Counted from the stretch's first letter, positions 43,488 through 52,381 are shown. The stretch: 64,000 bases of DNA from Haloterrigena sp. H1 (GCF_005938085.1 NZ_SMZK01000001.1:434001-498000), one strand, 5' to 3'. Made by a program: numbers and translations. Notes: generated by a model not told the origin, from the letters alone.

Positions 43488-45359
43488 ATGACCACCGGGG
43501 ACAGGGCTGACAACCAACCCGAGCCGACAGCGCCCGCCGATCGCCGGACACGATCGGAGCATGGCTGCTCGACGACGCTCGAAGAGTACGAAACGATATT
43601 CCACGCCGTCGAGGACGCCGTTTTTCTCCTCGATGTCGATCGAACGGTCGGCGGTCGTACGTACCGGTATCGGCGTGTCAATCCCGCATACGAGACGATT
43701 ACCGGCCTGACCGACACGGAGCTCAGCGGACGGACACCGGCCGAGGTGTTCGACGCGGAAACCGCGGCTGCGATCACGGACCGATACGACGCGTGCGTCG
43801 AGCAGGCGGCGACGATCGACTACGAAACGACGCTGTCGTTTCCCGCTGGCGAACGCACGCTCGAGACGAAACTGACGCCGACAGTCGTCAACGAGACGGT
43901 CGATCAACTCGTCGGAATCGTTCGTGACGTCACCGAGGAAAAGCGAAAGGAGTGTGAACTCGAGCGCAATCGGGCACTCCTCGAGAAAACGGAGCAACTC
44001 GCCGCCGTCGGTGGGTGGGAACTCGATCTGCGGTCGGACGAGCTCCGGTGGACCGACGGGACGCGGGAGATCTTCGAGGTCGGTGCCGACTACGAGCCGA
44101 CGCTGTCCGAGGCAGTCGCGTTCTATCATCCCGACGACCGGGGGCGGATCCGCTCGTTCGTCGAGACGTGTCGGGACGGCGGCGAGCCGTACGACGTAGT
44201 ACTGCGAATCATCACCGCTGCGGGGAACGAACGATGGGCCCATACCGTCGGCGAGCCGGTCGTCGACGATGGTGAGGTCGTCGCGTTACGCGGCGCGGTC
44301 AGAGACGTGACGGCGCGACGGGAACGCGAACAGGAACTACAGCTCTTTCAGAAGGCGGTCGAACAGGCGGGCCATGGCATCGTGATCACGGATCGCGACG
44401 GAACGATCGAGTACGTCAACCCGGCCTACGAACGAGACAGCGGGTACACCCGTACGGAGGCCGTCGGGCGAAACCCGCGGCTGGTCAAATCGGGCAAACA
44501 CGATCAAGCGTTCTACGAGCGGCTCTGGGAGACGATCTGCTCGGGAGCGGTCTGGGAACACGAACTCATCAACCGGCGGAAATCAGGCGAGCTGTACCAC
44601 GTCGAACAGACGATTGCACCGATTACCGACGACGACGAGATCACGCATTTCGTCGCGATCGAGTCCGATATCACCGAACAGCGACTGCGCGGACAGCGAC
44701 TCAGCGTGCTCAATCGGGTCCTGCGACACAACATCCGAAACGGGATGAACGTGATCGAGGGGAACGCAATGCGACTTCGGACCCCCTCTGACGACGACCA
44801 GCGAGACGAGGCCCTGACCGCGATCGAAGAACAGGCCGCCGAATTGCTCAAAATCAGTGACAACGCCGCGGCCGTGCGAGACCTGTTTCGGCGTGACCGC
44901 CATCCCGACGCTACCTGTGATGTCGGGGCGATGCTCTCGCGGCTGGCGACCAACTTCGACGAACAGTATCCCGACGCCGACATCACCGTGACCGCACCCG
45001 AGACCATCGCGGCACAGGCCGACGACCGACTCGAGACGGCGATTCGGAAGGCAGTCGCCAACGCCGTTACCCATACCGATCGCGCAGTGCCCGAGATCAC
45101 CGTCAGCGCGACCCCGGTCGACAGACCCGACACGGGCGACTGGGTCGACATCACTGTCGCCGATAACGGACCGGGGATCCCGCCACAGGAACGGCCGATG
45201 GTCGAACACGAAACCGAGACGCAACTCGTCCACGGGACCGGCCTCGAGCTGTGGCACATCTACTGGGTAGCGAAGAGCTTCGGCGGCGAGATGCGGATCA
45301 CCGACAACGAGCCACGGGGCAGTGTCGTTACGCTCCGTGTCCCGGCAGCCACGACGTAG
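43488..45359 (+). CDS. PAS-domain sensor histidine kinase
   Basis: A 623-residue soluble kinase. Three PAS/PAC units cover about 35-390 (EEYETIFHAVEDAVFLLD, PAYETITGLTDTELSGRTP; LLEKTEQLAAVGGWELDL; FQKAVEQAGHGIVITDRDG). The phospho-acceptor His is in VLRHNIRNGMNVIEGNA (about 411). The ATPase domain has AVANAVTHTD and DNGPGIPPQE. There is no membrane helix, so it senses a cytosolic signal. No response regulator is adjacent. The ATG at 43488 is preferred; a TTG at 43440 is in frame. Confidence 0.9.
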   Translation: MTTGDRADNQPEPTAPADRRTRSEHGCSTTLEEYETIFHAVEDAVFLLDVDRTVGGRTYRYRRVNPAYETITGLTDTELSGRTPAEVFDAETAAAITDRYDACVEQAATIDYETTLSFPAGERTLETKLTPTVVNETVDQLVGIVRDVTEEKRKECELERNRALLEKTEQLAAVGGWELDLRSDELRWTDGTREIFEVGADYEPTLSEAVAFYHPDDRGRIRSFVETCRDGGEPYDVVLRIITAAGNERWAHTVGEPVVDDGEVVALRGAVRDVTARREREQELQLFQKAVEQAGHGIVITDRDGTIEYVNPAYERDSGYTRTEAVGRNPRLVKSGKHDQAFYERLWETICSGAVWEHELINRRKSGELYHVEQTIAPITDDDEITHFVAIESDITEQRLRGQRLSVLNRVLRHNIRNGMNVIEGNAMRLRTPSDDDQRDEALTAIEEQAAELLKISDNAAAVRDLFRRDRHPDATCDVGAMLSRLATNFDEQYPDADITVTAPETIAAQADDRLETAIRKAVANAVTHTDRAVPEITVSATPVDRPDTGDWVDITVADNGPGIPPQERPMVEHETETQLVHGTGLELWHIYWVAKSFGGEMRITDNEPRGSVVTLRVPAATT

Positions 45360-45362
45360 CTC

Positions 45363-45472
45363 ATACTACCGGACAACAGTCAGTGAATACTCGATCGCGT
45401 CTCGACGGCTGTCGCCGTCGGCGACAGCGTCTCGGGTGTAATCGAGGTATGAACCGTTTTGTCCGGCAGTAT
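45363..45472. repeat. MITE-like repeat family A, copy 4
   Basis: A 110-bp element starting 4 bp after the kinase stop. The ends are atactaccggacaacag and, reversed, atactgccggacaaaac. The centre holds GCTGTCGCC-gtc-GGCGACAGC (45408-45428). Much of the interior matches copy 1 at 3992 (ctcgatcg..gtct, cgacagcgtctcg, ccgttttgtcc). Confidence 0.82.
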
Positions 45473-45568
45473 CAGCTTGACGGAGTCGTGCTCGCGGCGA
45501 TGGCCCGATAACAACACCGTCACCTAGTGACGGGACTGTCCGCAAACACACACATAGGAGACGTGCAA

Positions 45569-46420
45569 ATGATGGAGTCAATGACAGAGTCCCCGCTCAT
45601 TCCGGAGACGGCAGACATCGGTCGAACTGCACTGCTCGTTACGAATCTCGAGGAGCTGATCGACTTCTATCGAGACGTCGTCGGCCTCACGGTGCTTACA
45701 CGACGTGACACGGCAGCCACACTCGGTGTCGACGGGACGTCGTTGCTCGTTTTGAACCACGTCGAGGACGTCTCGCCTCGCGGACGGGACCAGGCAGGGC
45801 TGTTCCACACCGCGTTCAAGCTTCCCTCACGCGCTGCGTTGGGGGCTGCACTCGAGCGGATTCGCGAGCGCTGGCACGTCGATGGCGCATCAGACCACTA
45901 CGTGAGCGAAGCACTGTATCTGACCGATCCCGAGGGCAACGGCGTCGAAATCTACACGGATCGGCCCCAAGCAGAGTGGCCACGCGCAGCCGACGGCACG
46001 GTCGAAATCGGAACCGTTCCGCTCGACCTCGACGACGTCGCTGCCGAGTCTAACGGGATCGTGACCGCTCCACCCGGAACGACGGTCGGACACCTCCATC
46101 TGGAGGCGACCTCGCTCGCAGCGGCACGCGAGTTCTACGTCGAGACGCTGGGACTGACCGTCCAGACCGAGAGCCCGTCGGCGCTGTTCCTGGCGGCCGG
46201 CGACTACCACCACCATCTCGGGGTGAACACGTGGAACGGCCGGTCACAGCCCGCGGGCGGCCGTGGACTGGCGTGGTTCGAGGTCGTCGTCTCGGACGAC
46301 GAGACGCTCACGATGGTCCGCCAGCGGCTCGAGGACGCCAATGTCACGGTCACTGACTGGGACGAGGGGATCGAAATCAGCGACCCGGACGGGGTCACGA
46401 TCCGAATCCGTGCGGTGTAG
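45569..46420 (+). CDS. VOC family (glyoxalase/dioxygenase-like) protein
   Basis: A 283-residue protein with two vicinal-oxygen-chelate modules: about 15-135 (RTALLVTNLEELIDFYRDVV, LYLTDPEGNGVEIYTDRP) and 165-283 (GHLHLEATSLAAAREFYVET, YHHHLGVNTW, EISDPDGVTIRI). The layout matches CatE-type catechol 2,3-dioxygenase relatives (COG2514). Metal ligands are probably the His in GHLHL/FHTA and the Glu in the C-terminal strands. The substrate is unknown. The first of three close ATGs is preferred because ggag lies 8 bases before 45569. Confidence 0.82.
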   Translation: MMESMTESPLIPETADIGRTALLVTNLEELIDFYRDVVGLTVLTRRDTAATLGVDGTSLLVLNHVEDVSPRGRDQAGLFHTAFKLPSRAALGAALERIRERWHVDGASDHYVSEALYLTDPEGNGVEIYTDRPQAEWPRAADGTVEIGTVPLDLDDVAAESNGIVTAPPGTTVGHLHLEATSLAAAREFYVETLGLTVQTESPSALFLAAGDYHHHLGVNTWNGRSQPAGGRGLAWFEVVVSDDETLTMVRQRLEDANVTVTDWDEGIEISDPDGVTIRIRAV

Positions 46421-46518
46421 CAGCCGGTCCGACTGTCAGTTGTTGTATCTCACGGCGTCACTGTCCGGCAGCCGCGGGAACGCCAGCATTGACAGCCAAC
46501 TGGCAGGGTCGACTGGCG

Positions 46519-47226
46519 TCAGTTCTCATCCGGTGGGCTTCCGACACCGGGCGTCGGCCCCGTGTGCGTGTCGAGTTCCCCTTTGCGGCGATGGATTTTC
46601 CGATATCCCCGTCGTAGAAGCCGATCGAATCCCGTCCGGCAAACGCGTGCCTGGACCCGTCCGTCACGGATCGCAGCAACGACTGTCTCGGGCGTGAGCC
46701 GGTCAGCCTCGATAACCGTGTATGCCCGGCCCACCTCGAACGGGTAGTGGGCATCGCTCCCGCCGACCAGCGGCAACCCACGTTCGTCCGCTAGCTCCTC
46801 GACGAGCGGCCGCGAACGGGGATGTTTCCCGTTGACCTCGATCGCATCGAACGGGATTCCCTCGAGTTCTCGGACGGAACTGTTCCGAAACGGGTGCGCG
46901 ACGATCGCGGCGCAGCCGCAGTCGTGTGCCAGTGCGACTGCGTCCGCCGGGGAGAGCGCCCCCGGCTTCGTCTCCGCGGGCGGGTCAGGACCGACGACGA
47001 GGACGTGGCCGCGGTCGGTCGTGATTTCGATCCCCGGGATGAGTTCGACGGGTTCAGTCGGCGTCAATGGCGTGTAGTAATCGTGATTCGTTGTCGCGAC
47101 CCCGTCGAGGCCGCGCCGGTCAGCCATTCCGGTGAGTAGACGGACGCCCAGCGGGTCGAACCGATCGCCGAGCCCCCGATAGCCATGAAAGAATCGCGTG
47201 TGTGCGTGCAAATCGACGGTATACAC
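46519..47226 (-). CDS. PHP-domain phosphoesterase-like protein
   Basis: A 235-residue PHP-fold metal-dependent hydrolase. The first metal motif YTVDLHAHTRFFHGY is at the N-terminus, then VATTNHDYYTPL and PGIEITTDRGHVLVVG. AIVAHPFRNSS and LVGGSDAHYPFEVGRA supply further His/Asp ligands. Substrates could be phosphoesters or small nucleotides. The start GTG at 47226 puts the DLHAHT motif at its usual place; longer in-frame starts would overlap the divergent lipid kinase. It lies 54 bp from that gene. Confidence 0.83.
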   Translation of the reverse strand: MYTVDLHAHTRFFHGYRGLGDRFDPLGVRLLTGMADRRGLDGVATTNHDYYTPLTPTEPVELIPGIEITTDRGHVLVVGPDPPAETKPGALSPADAVALAHDCGCAAIVAHPFRNSSVRELEGIPFDAIEVNGKHPRSRPLVEELADERGLPLVGGSDAHYPFEVGRAYTVIEADRLTPETVVAAIRDGRVQARVCRTGFDRLLRRGYRKIHRRKGELDTHTGPTPGVGSPPDEN

Positions 47227-47280
47227 GGGAACGCATACGCCAGCGAGGCCCTTTTGCCCTCGGCTGGCGTGTTCCAGATC

Positions 47281-48228
47281 ATGTGTCCGGAGGGGACAGC
47301 CGGCGGTCGCGTCGATGACCGCGTGCTCATCCTCAATCCTGTCAGCGGCAGTCAATCCCATGTCGACACTGTGGTCGAACTGGGGACCGAGCATGGCTTC
47401 GACGTCCGAAAAACCGAGAAACGCGGCGACGCGAAACGGTTAGCCCGCGACGCTGCACCCGATGCAGACCTTATCGCGGCAGGCGGCGGCGATGGCACGG
47501 TGAACAAAGTGGTCAACGGGATCGCCGCCGCGAACGAACTCGAGACGACGACAGTCGCCGTGATTCCCGCAGGGACGGGCAATAACTTCGCGACGAACAT
47601 CGGAATTCGAGGACTCGAGCACGCGTTTTCAGTGATCGAAACGGGACGACGGCGATGGATCGATCTCGGCACTGCGAACGACCGGATCTTCGTCAACTCC
47701 TGTGTCGGCGGCATCACCGCCGAAGCAAGCAGCAAGACGGGGCCAGAGAGCAAGGCGAACCTGGGCGTGCTCGCATACGTCAAAAGCATGCTCGCGACGA
47801 TGGGATCGTTCGACGCGCTTCCGCTCCGGGTGGAGACGGCTCCCGTACCGAACGGGAACCGAACACAGGCCTGGGATGGGCGGGCCATGTTCGTCCTCAT
47901 CGGAAACTGTCGGCGGTTCACCGGCGCTCGAACGGCACAGGCCAACGTCGAGGATGGTCTGCTCGAGGTGACGATCGTCGAGGACGCCGCGGCGATGAAC
48001 CTGCTCGGCGATGCGGCCCTCCAGCGGCTACTGGGACGCGATAGCAACTACGTCGTTCGCCGGCGCGCCCCATCGCTCATGATCGAGAGCAGTCGGGACG
48101 CGATCGAATACAGCCTCGACGGTGAGATGCTCGAGACCCACGCACTCCGTCTCGAGACGGTCCCGCGGACGCTGCAGGTCGCAGTCGGCGACGGCTATCA
48201 ACCCGATCCAGATGACGGGCTGTTCTAG
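47281..48228 (+). CDS. Diacylglycerol/lipid kinase family protein
   Basis: A 315-residue member of the YegS/BmrU/DAG-kinase family. Markers: RVLILNPVSGSQSHVDTVVE at the N-terminus, IAAGGGDGTVNKVVNG (ATP-binding GGDGT) and VIPAGTGNNFATNIG. A C-terminal beta-sandwich ends with DGEMLETHALRLETVPRTLQ. Probably phosphorylates a lipid alcohol; in archaea this may be a dialkylglycerol or isoprenoid. The ATG at 47281 removes a poorly coding-like upstream part. It is near the IDI-1-like gene, but co-function is not established. Confidence 0.85.
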   Translation: MCPEGTAGGRVDDRVLILNPVSGSQSHVDTVVELGTEHGFDVRKTEKRGDAKRLARDAAPDADLIAAGGGDGTVNKVVNGIAAANELETTTVAVIPAGTGNNFATNIGIRGLEHAFSVIETGRRRWIDLGTANDRIFVNSCVGGITAEASSKTGPESKANLGVLAYVKSMLATMGSFDALPLRVETAPVPNGNRTQAWDGRAMFVLIGNCRRFTGARTAQANVEDGLLEVTIVEDAAAMNLLGDAALQRLLGRDSNYVVRRRAPSLMIESSRDAIEYSLDGEMLETHALRLETVPRTLQVAVGDGYQPDPDDGLF

Positions 48229-48394
48229 CCGTCACTGTCGGCAGCACACGCTCGATCGCACGACTGACAGACGATCCGTCAGAAACCGATCATCGTTCGG
48301 AGGATCGTGCACGTAGTCGATACGCCTCACGTGTCGATGCGAACCGGCTGCGATGAGCGATACTGGTTTTACGAGTCGGTGTAATTGTGGTTCT

Positions 48395-48955
48395 ATGAGC
48401 ACGCCACAGGAAGACTTCCAACACGAGAACGCCGGGCAAGACGTGATCGCCGTCGACGCCGACGACACCGAACTCGAACTCGTCAACCGACTGGACGCCC
48501 ACACGGGCGACGGGATCCGCCATCGGGCGTTCACCTCGCTGGTCTTCGACGGCGAGGGAAACATCTTGCTCGCCCAGCGAGCTCCGGAGAAACGTCTCTG
48601 GGGGACCTACTGGGACGGCACCGTCGCCTCCCACCCTGTCGCGGGCCAGAGCCAGGAGGAAGCGACCCGACAGCGACTCGAGGAAGAACTCGGAATCACG
48701 CCCGACCAGTACGACGACCTGCGGCTGACCGACCGCTTCGAGTACAAACGCTACTTCGAGAACGAGGGCGTCGAACACGAGGTCTGTGCCGTCTTGCAGC
48801 TCACGTTGTCGGATCGCAGCCTCGAACCCGACGAGGACGAGGTCGCTGGGCTGATGTGGGTTCCCTACGAGCGGCTCCACTCCCATCCCGAGTGGTACCG
48901 CCAGCTTCGACTCTGTCCGTGGTTCGAGATCGCGATGCGACGTGACGTCCGGTAG
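48395..48955 (+). CDS. IDI-1-like NUDIX protein (isopentenyl-diphosphate isomerase family)
   Basis: A 186-residue NUDIX-fold protein matching type I isopentenyl-diphosphate isomerase in length and layout: AFTSLVFDGEGNILLAQRAP, KRLWGTYWDGTVASHP and EEATRQRLEEELGITPDQY. Then GVEHEVCAVLQL (Glu127 and Glu129, aligning with metal/catalytic Glu114/116 of E. coli Idi). The position of catalytic Cys67 (E. coli SVCGHP) is Ala78 here (TVASHP). This may be a haloarchaeal variant or a non-isomerase paralogue. The role in isoprenoid lipid synthesis is therefore uncertain. Confidence 0.8.
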   Translation: MSTPQEDFQHENAGQDVIAVDADDTELELVNRLDAHTGDGIRHRAFTSLVFDGEGNILLAQRAPEKRLWGTYWDGTVASHPVAGQSQEEATRQRLEEELGITPDQYDDLRLTDRFEYKRYFENEGVEHEVCAVLQLTLSDRSLEPDEDEVAGLMWVPYERLHSHPEWYRQLRLCPWFEIAMRRDVR

Positions 48956-49106
48956 AGCAGGATAGTTCGGGTTTGCAGTCGGCCGACTCGAGACGAGCCA
49001 GTCACGACACGATCTCGCAGCAACTATGGCACACCGTAACAAGGTTTATTACCTTCCTGTTCGTAGCGTTGCCTGAGGACCGACGAAACAGGTCCCGTGT
49101 GACGAA

Positions 49107-49418
49107 ATGAGCTCCTCACCACCGGAAACCGAGACGTACGAAGTCACGCTCTCCAGAGACGAGCAATGGGTCGCCCATCACGCCCTCTCGAACCGCCTCG
49201 ATGCCGCACTCGATGCCGACGAAACCCCACCCGAATGGACACTCGAGGTACTCGAGACGATCGAAGCCGACAGCGACACGGAGCGACTCACCGACTCGCA
49301 AGCCGACCGGCTCTATGAGACGCTGGCGACGTACGTCGACCGTGAGGAGACGCCAGCAAGGGATATCAGCGACGCCACGTCCGTGCTCGCACGGCTCGAG
49401 GACGTTCGCAACGCCTGA
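49107..49418 (+). CDS. Small haloarchaeal protein of unknown function
   Basis: A 103-residue acidic helical protein. It contains YEVTLSRDEQWVAHHALSNR, which looks like a conserved core, and TPARDISDATSVLARLEDV at the end. No catalytic, metal-binding or membrane features are seen. TATA-like aaggtttattacc at about 49040-49052 lies about 60 bp before the ATG. Probably a member of a haloarchaea-specific DUF family. Confidence 0.7.
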   Translation: MSSSPPETETYEVTLSRDEQWVAHHALSNRLDAALDADETPPEWTLEVLETIEADSDTERLTDSQADRLYETLATYVDREETPARDISDATSVLARLEDVRNA

Positions 49419-49480
49419 CCTGCCGGTCACCGGTCAGTTCTTTTCAGTCGATCGTACAGCGCCAGCGAGCCGTCGCCGTC

Positions 49481-49795
49481 TCAGGGCCGAGTCGTCGCCC
49501 AGACCGCCGTAATCGCAAGTAGAATTGCTGGTGCAAGCGGCAGAATCAGCAACGCGAACCGGTACCCGTCTCCACCGGGCGGGACCAGATAGATGGCGAC
49601 TGGAGCGATGACGAACGCGAAGACGATGACGCCGACGAGGAGCCAGCCGCGCCAGTCGAACTCCCGGTCGACCGTATCGGGGTGGGTCGGCTCGAGATTC
49701 CCGTCCCCGCCGGCCGGCTCCTCGGTCCCCTCTTCACCGTTTGCGTTGAACGCCGCTGGATCGTGGACGTAGCCGCCGTCGTCGCTCGAGCTCAC
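49481..49795 (-). CDS. Small two-helix membrane protein
   Basis: A 104-residue protein. The first 45 residues are acidic and Gly-rich (NANGEEGTEEPAGGDGN). Two membrane helices follow (WLLVGVIVFAFVIAPVAIYL and FALLILPLAPAILLAITAVW), separated by VPPGGDGYR. The function is unknown. The start is proposed at GTG 49795 (SSSDDGGYVHDP); the longer ATG frame begins with non-coding-like sequence. Confidence 0.65.
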   Translation of the reverse strand: MSSSDDGGYVHDPAAFNANGEEGTEEPAGGDGNLEPTHPDTVDREFDWRGWLLVGVIVFAFVIAPVAIYLVPPGGDGYRFALLILPLAPAILLAITAVWATTRP

Positions 49796-49866
49796 GACCG
49801 GACGTATCGAGCGCGTCGTGAAAGCCCTCACGGTTCCGGCACCCGGCCGCGGCCGACCGTGATCGG

Positions 49867-50892
49867 CTACAGTTCGCTGTCGGGTCGGACGACGACCTTG
49901 CCGAACCCTTCTCGGTTCTCGATGATTTCGTGGGCGCGGGCGGTTTCACTCATCGGCAGCACTTCGCGGATCGCGGGCTCGAAGGTGCCGTCCCAGACGA
50001 GTTCCAGCACGTCGTCGACCTGATCCGGTGTGGCCATCGTCGAGCCGATGATCTCGAGCTGGTTCCAGAAGATGCGCGGAATGTCCGTCTCGGGGTTGCC
50101 ACCGCCGGTGCCACCGCAAGTGACGAGTCGGCCGCCCTTGGTCAGGCTCTTCAGCGAGTCCTGCCAGGTGGGCGCGCCGACGTGTTCGACGACGACGTCG
50201 ACCCCGCGGCCGCCGGTCTCCGAGAGCACCCAGTCGGCGAAGTTCTCCTCTTCGTAGTTACAGACGTAGTCCGCGCCGTGTTCTTCGGCGTACTCGAGCT
50301 TTTCCTCGGTGCTGCCGGTCGCGTACACCTCCGCGCCCGCGTAATCGGCGATCTGGAGGGCGGCGTGGCCGACCCCGCCGCTTGCGCCAAGCACGAGTAC
50401 CGATTCGCCAGCTTCGAGATCCGCACGCTCGATGAGCATCCGCCAGGCAGTCTGGAAGACCAGTGAGGCCGAGCCGGCGATCTCCCAATCGACGTGCTCG
50501 GGGACGGGGATCAGGTTGTCCTCGGGAACCGCGGCGTACTCGGAGTGCACGCCGGTGACGTGCTCGCCGATGATGTGGAAGCGTGGATCGAGCGTCGGGT
50601 CGTCCATCCGCAGGTCACCGACGCCGGCGGAGACCGCGACGTGGTCGCCTTCCTCGAAGCGGGTGACGTCCTCGCCGACTTCTTCGACGACGCCGGCCCC
50701 GTCACTGCCCGGGATGTGGGGCATCTCGAGGTCGATCCCCGGCATGCCGCGGCGGGTCCAGATGTCCAGATGGTTGAGCGCGGCCGCTTTGATGTCGACC
50801 AGTACCTCGTCCCGATCGATCTCGGGGTCGGGGTACTCGCCGTACTCGATGACGTCTCTGTCGCCGTGTTCCGTGATCTTGACGGCTTGCAT
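49867..50892 (-). CDS. Zinc-independent MDR dehydrogenase/quinone oxidoreductase
   Basis: A 341-residue medium-chain dehydrogenase/reductase. N-terminal GroES-like domain: AALNHLDIWTRRGMPG and HIPGSDGAGVVEEVG. NAD(P)-binding domain: VLVLGASGGVGHAALQIADY at about 165-184. Catalytic-zinc cysteines are absent, so it is closer to quinone oxidoreductase/enoyl reductases than to zinc alcohol dehydrogenases. Start MQAVKITEHGDRDV at 50892. The substrate is unknown. Confidence 0.87.
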   Translation of the reverse strand: MQAVKITEHGDRDVIEYGEYPDPEIDRDEVLVDIKAAALNHLDIWTRRGMPGIDLEMPHIPGSDGAGVVEEVGEDVTRFEEGDHVAVSAGVGDLRMDDPTLDPRFHIIGEHVTGVHSEYAAVPEDNLIPVPEHVDWEIAGSASLVFQTAWRMLIERADLEAGESVLVLGASGGVGHAALQIADYAGAEVYATGSTEEKLEYAEEHGADYVCNYEEENFADWVLSETGGRGVDVVVEHVGAPTWQDSLKSLTKGGRLVTCGGTGGGNPETDIPRIFWNQLEIIGSTMATPDQVDDVLELVWDGTFEPAIREVLPMSETARAHEIIENREGFGKVVVRPDSEL

Positions 50893-51140
50893 AGTGCTTC
50901 CAACGAACAGGCTATATAAAATCGTGATGGAAGGGGCAAGCACGTCGAATCGGGGTACGTCAATTGACGAAATCTCGGAGGATGCGATTGAACTGACCCG
51001 ATCGCCGACTGATAGGGATTAGCAGAGCAATCCATAGTTTTGCATCAGTGCTCTACAGAGACTGACAGATATGCGGTGATGAATACAAGGCGCGTATCGG
51101 CCACGACACTGATTTCTCAATCGAAGACCGAAGTATAGAC

Positions 51141-51632
51141 ATGCCTGATGACCAGTTCCAGTACGAGTCGATTGGTGTGATCCGGACGCCCTTCGAATCG
51201 CCGGACGGAATGCCGATCCAACCGGCTGGAGCGGATGACGCAGTGGGGACTGTCGAGGTTGACGAGTCATACGCGGATGGTTTGCAGGACCTGGACGGGT
51301 TTACTCACTGTATCTTGCTGTATCATTTTCACGCATCTGCTGACACCGCTTCCTTGCAGGTTGAACCGTTTCTTGATGACGAAAAAAGAGGAGTCTTTGC
51401 CACGCGGGCACCACAGCGTCCGAATCAGATTGGACTCTCTGTTGTCGAAATCGATTCCGTCACAGATCACGAAGTGACTGTGAGGGGAATCGATGTCGTT
51501 GATCAGACGCCGTTGCTGGATATCAAACCGTTCGTTCCTGACTTCGATGTTCCGAATGATGCAGACACAGGCTGGCTCAACGCATCGAAGTCAACAATCC
51601 AATCAAAGCAAGCCGATGAACGGTTTCTTTGA
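51141..51632 (+). CDS. TrmO-like tRNA methyltransferase (TsaA family)
   Basis: A 163-residue protein of the TrmO/TsaA family. It methylates N6-threonylcarbamoyladenosine (t6A37) in tRNA using SAM in bacteria; archaeal relatives are less studied. Markers: YESIGVIRTPFESPDGMP, GFTHCILLYHF, FATRAPQRPNQIGLSVV and PLLDIKPFVPDFD. Base and codon use are visibly A/T-richer than the neighbours (many gtt, gat, tct, ctt codons), and the 240-bp upstream gap is also A/T-rich. This suggests recent acquisition. A family B repeat lies 88 bp downstream. Confidence 0.85.
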   Translation: MPDDQFQYESIGVIRTPFESPDGMPIQPAGADDAVGTVEVDESYADGLQDLDGFTHCILLYHFHASADTASLQVEPFLDDEKRGVFATRAPQRPNQIGLSVVEIDSVTDHEVTVRGIDVVDQTPLLDIKPFVPDFDVPNDADTGWLNASKSTIQSKQADERFL

Positions 51633-51720
51633 TAGGTTTGTCCTCTACGTCTTGCACACCGATTTCAACGTATCCAGGATCTGCCACGCTGAAACGTATG
51701 AGGGTCTATGCTAACCCCTA

Positions 51721-51812
51721 TGAGACGGACTCCTGTCAGTCAGCGCCGGCGGGCCCGCGACCCGGTCTGCAGGTGCAGGTGCACCGGGACGTCGTGACCG
51801 CAGACCGTATGA
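51721..51812 (-). repeat. MITE-like repeat family B, copy 4 (inverted)
   Basis: A 92-bp element in opposite orientation to the others. It starts tgagacggactcctgtc and ends gaccgcagaccgtatga. The interior is diverged but retains the gccggcgggcccgcgaccc block. It lies between the lower-GC TrmO gene and moaB. Confidence 0.65.
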
Positions 51813-51865
51813 CGGATGTGATCGACTGGGGACCGCTTTTGCCGCCAGAGCCCCAACCGCGACCC

Positions 51866-52381
51866 ATGAGTGATTCGACGGACGAGTCCGATGCGGTCGG
51901 CACAGCCGTCGTCACGGTCTCGTCGGACTCCTCGCTCGAAGAGGACGATGCAGGTGAAGCGATCGTGGCAGCCTTCGAGATGGCGGGCCACGAGATCGTA
52001 ACGCGGGAACTGATCCAGCGGGGCCACGACAACGTTCAGTCGAAAGTGTCGCGGCTCGTCGATCGCGACGATGCGGACATCGTCGTCACAACCGGCGGCA
52101 CGGGTGTCGAACCGCGGGATGCGACCCTCGAGGCGGTTCGGCCGTTGCTCGACAAGGACCTCCCGGCGTTTCTCGATCTCTTTCACGCCATCTCTTACGA
52201 CGAGTTGGGGACCGGCATCGTCTCGAGCCGCGCTTTGGGCGGTATCTCCGATGGGGTCCCGATCTTTTGTCTTCCCAATGACCGTGAGGCCATACGGATC
52301 GCTTGTGAGTCGATTATCGTCCCCGAGGCACAGCGACTTGCAACGCTCGCGAGCAGTGGGACCGACACCGACGAGGAGTGA
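51866..52381 (+). CDS. moaB: Molybdenum cofactor protein MoaB/MogA
   Basis: A 171-residue molybdopterin-binding protein that adenylylates molybdopterin (or precursor) during molybdenum/tungsten cofactor synthesis. Markers: AVVTVSSDSSLEEDDAGEAI, VTTGGTGVEPRDATLEAVRP and AISYDELGTGIVSSRALGG. Then GVPIFCLPNDREAIRIACES. The ATG at 51866 gives the family N-terminus; an earlier ATG at the repeat border is unlikely. No other moa or moe gene is nearby. Confidence 0.9.
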   Translation: MSDSTDESDAVGTAVVTVSSDSSLEEDDAGEAIVAAFEMAGHEIVTRELIQRGHDNVQSKVSRLVDRDDADIVVTTGGTGVEPRDATLEAVRPLLDKDLPAFLDLFHAISYDELGTGIVSSRALGGISDGVPIFCLPNDREAIRIACESIIVPEAQRLATLASSGTDTDEE

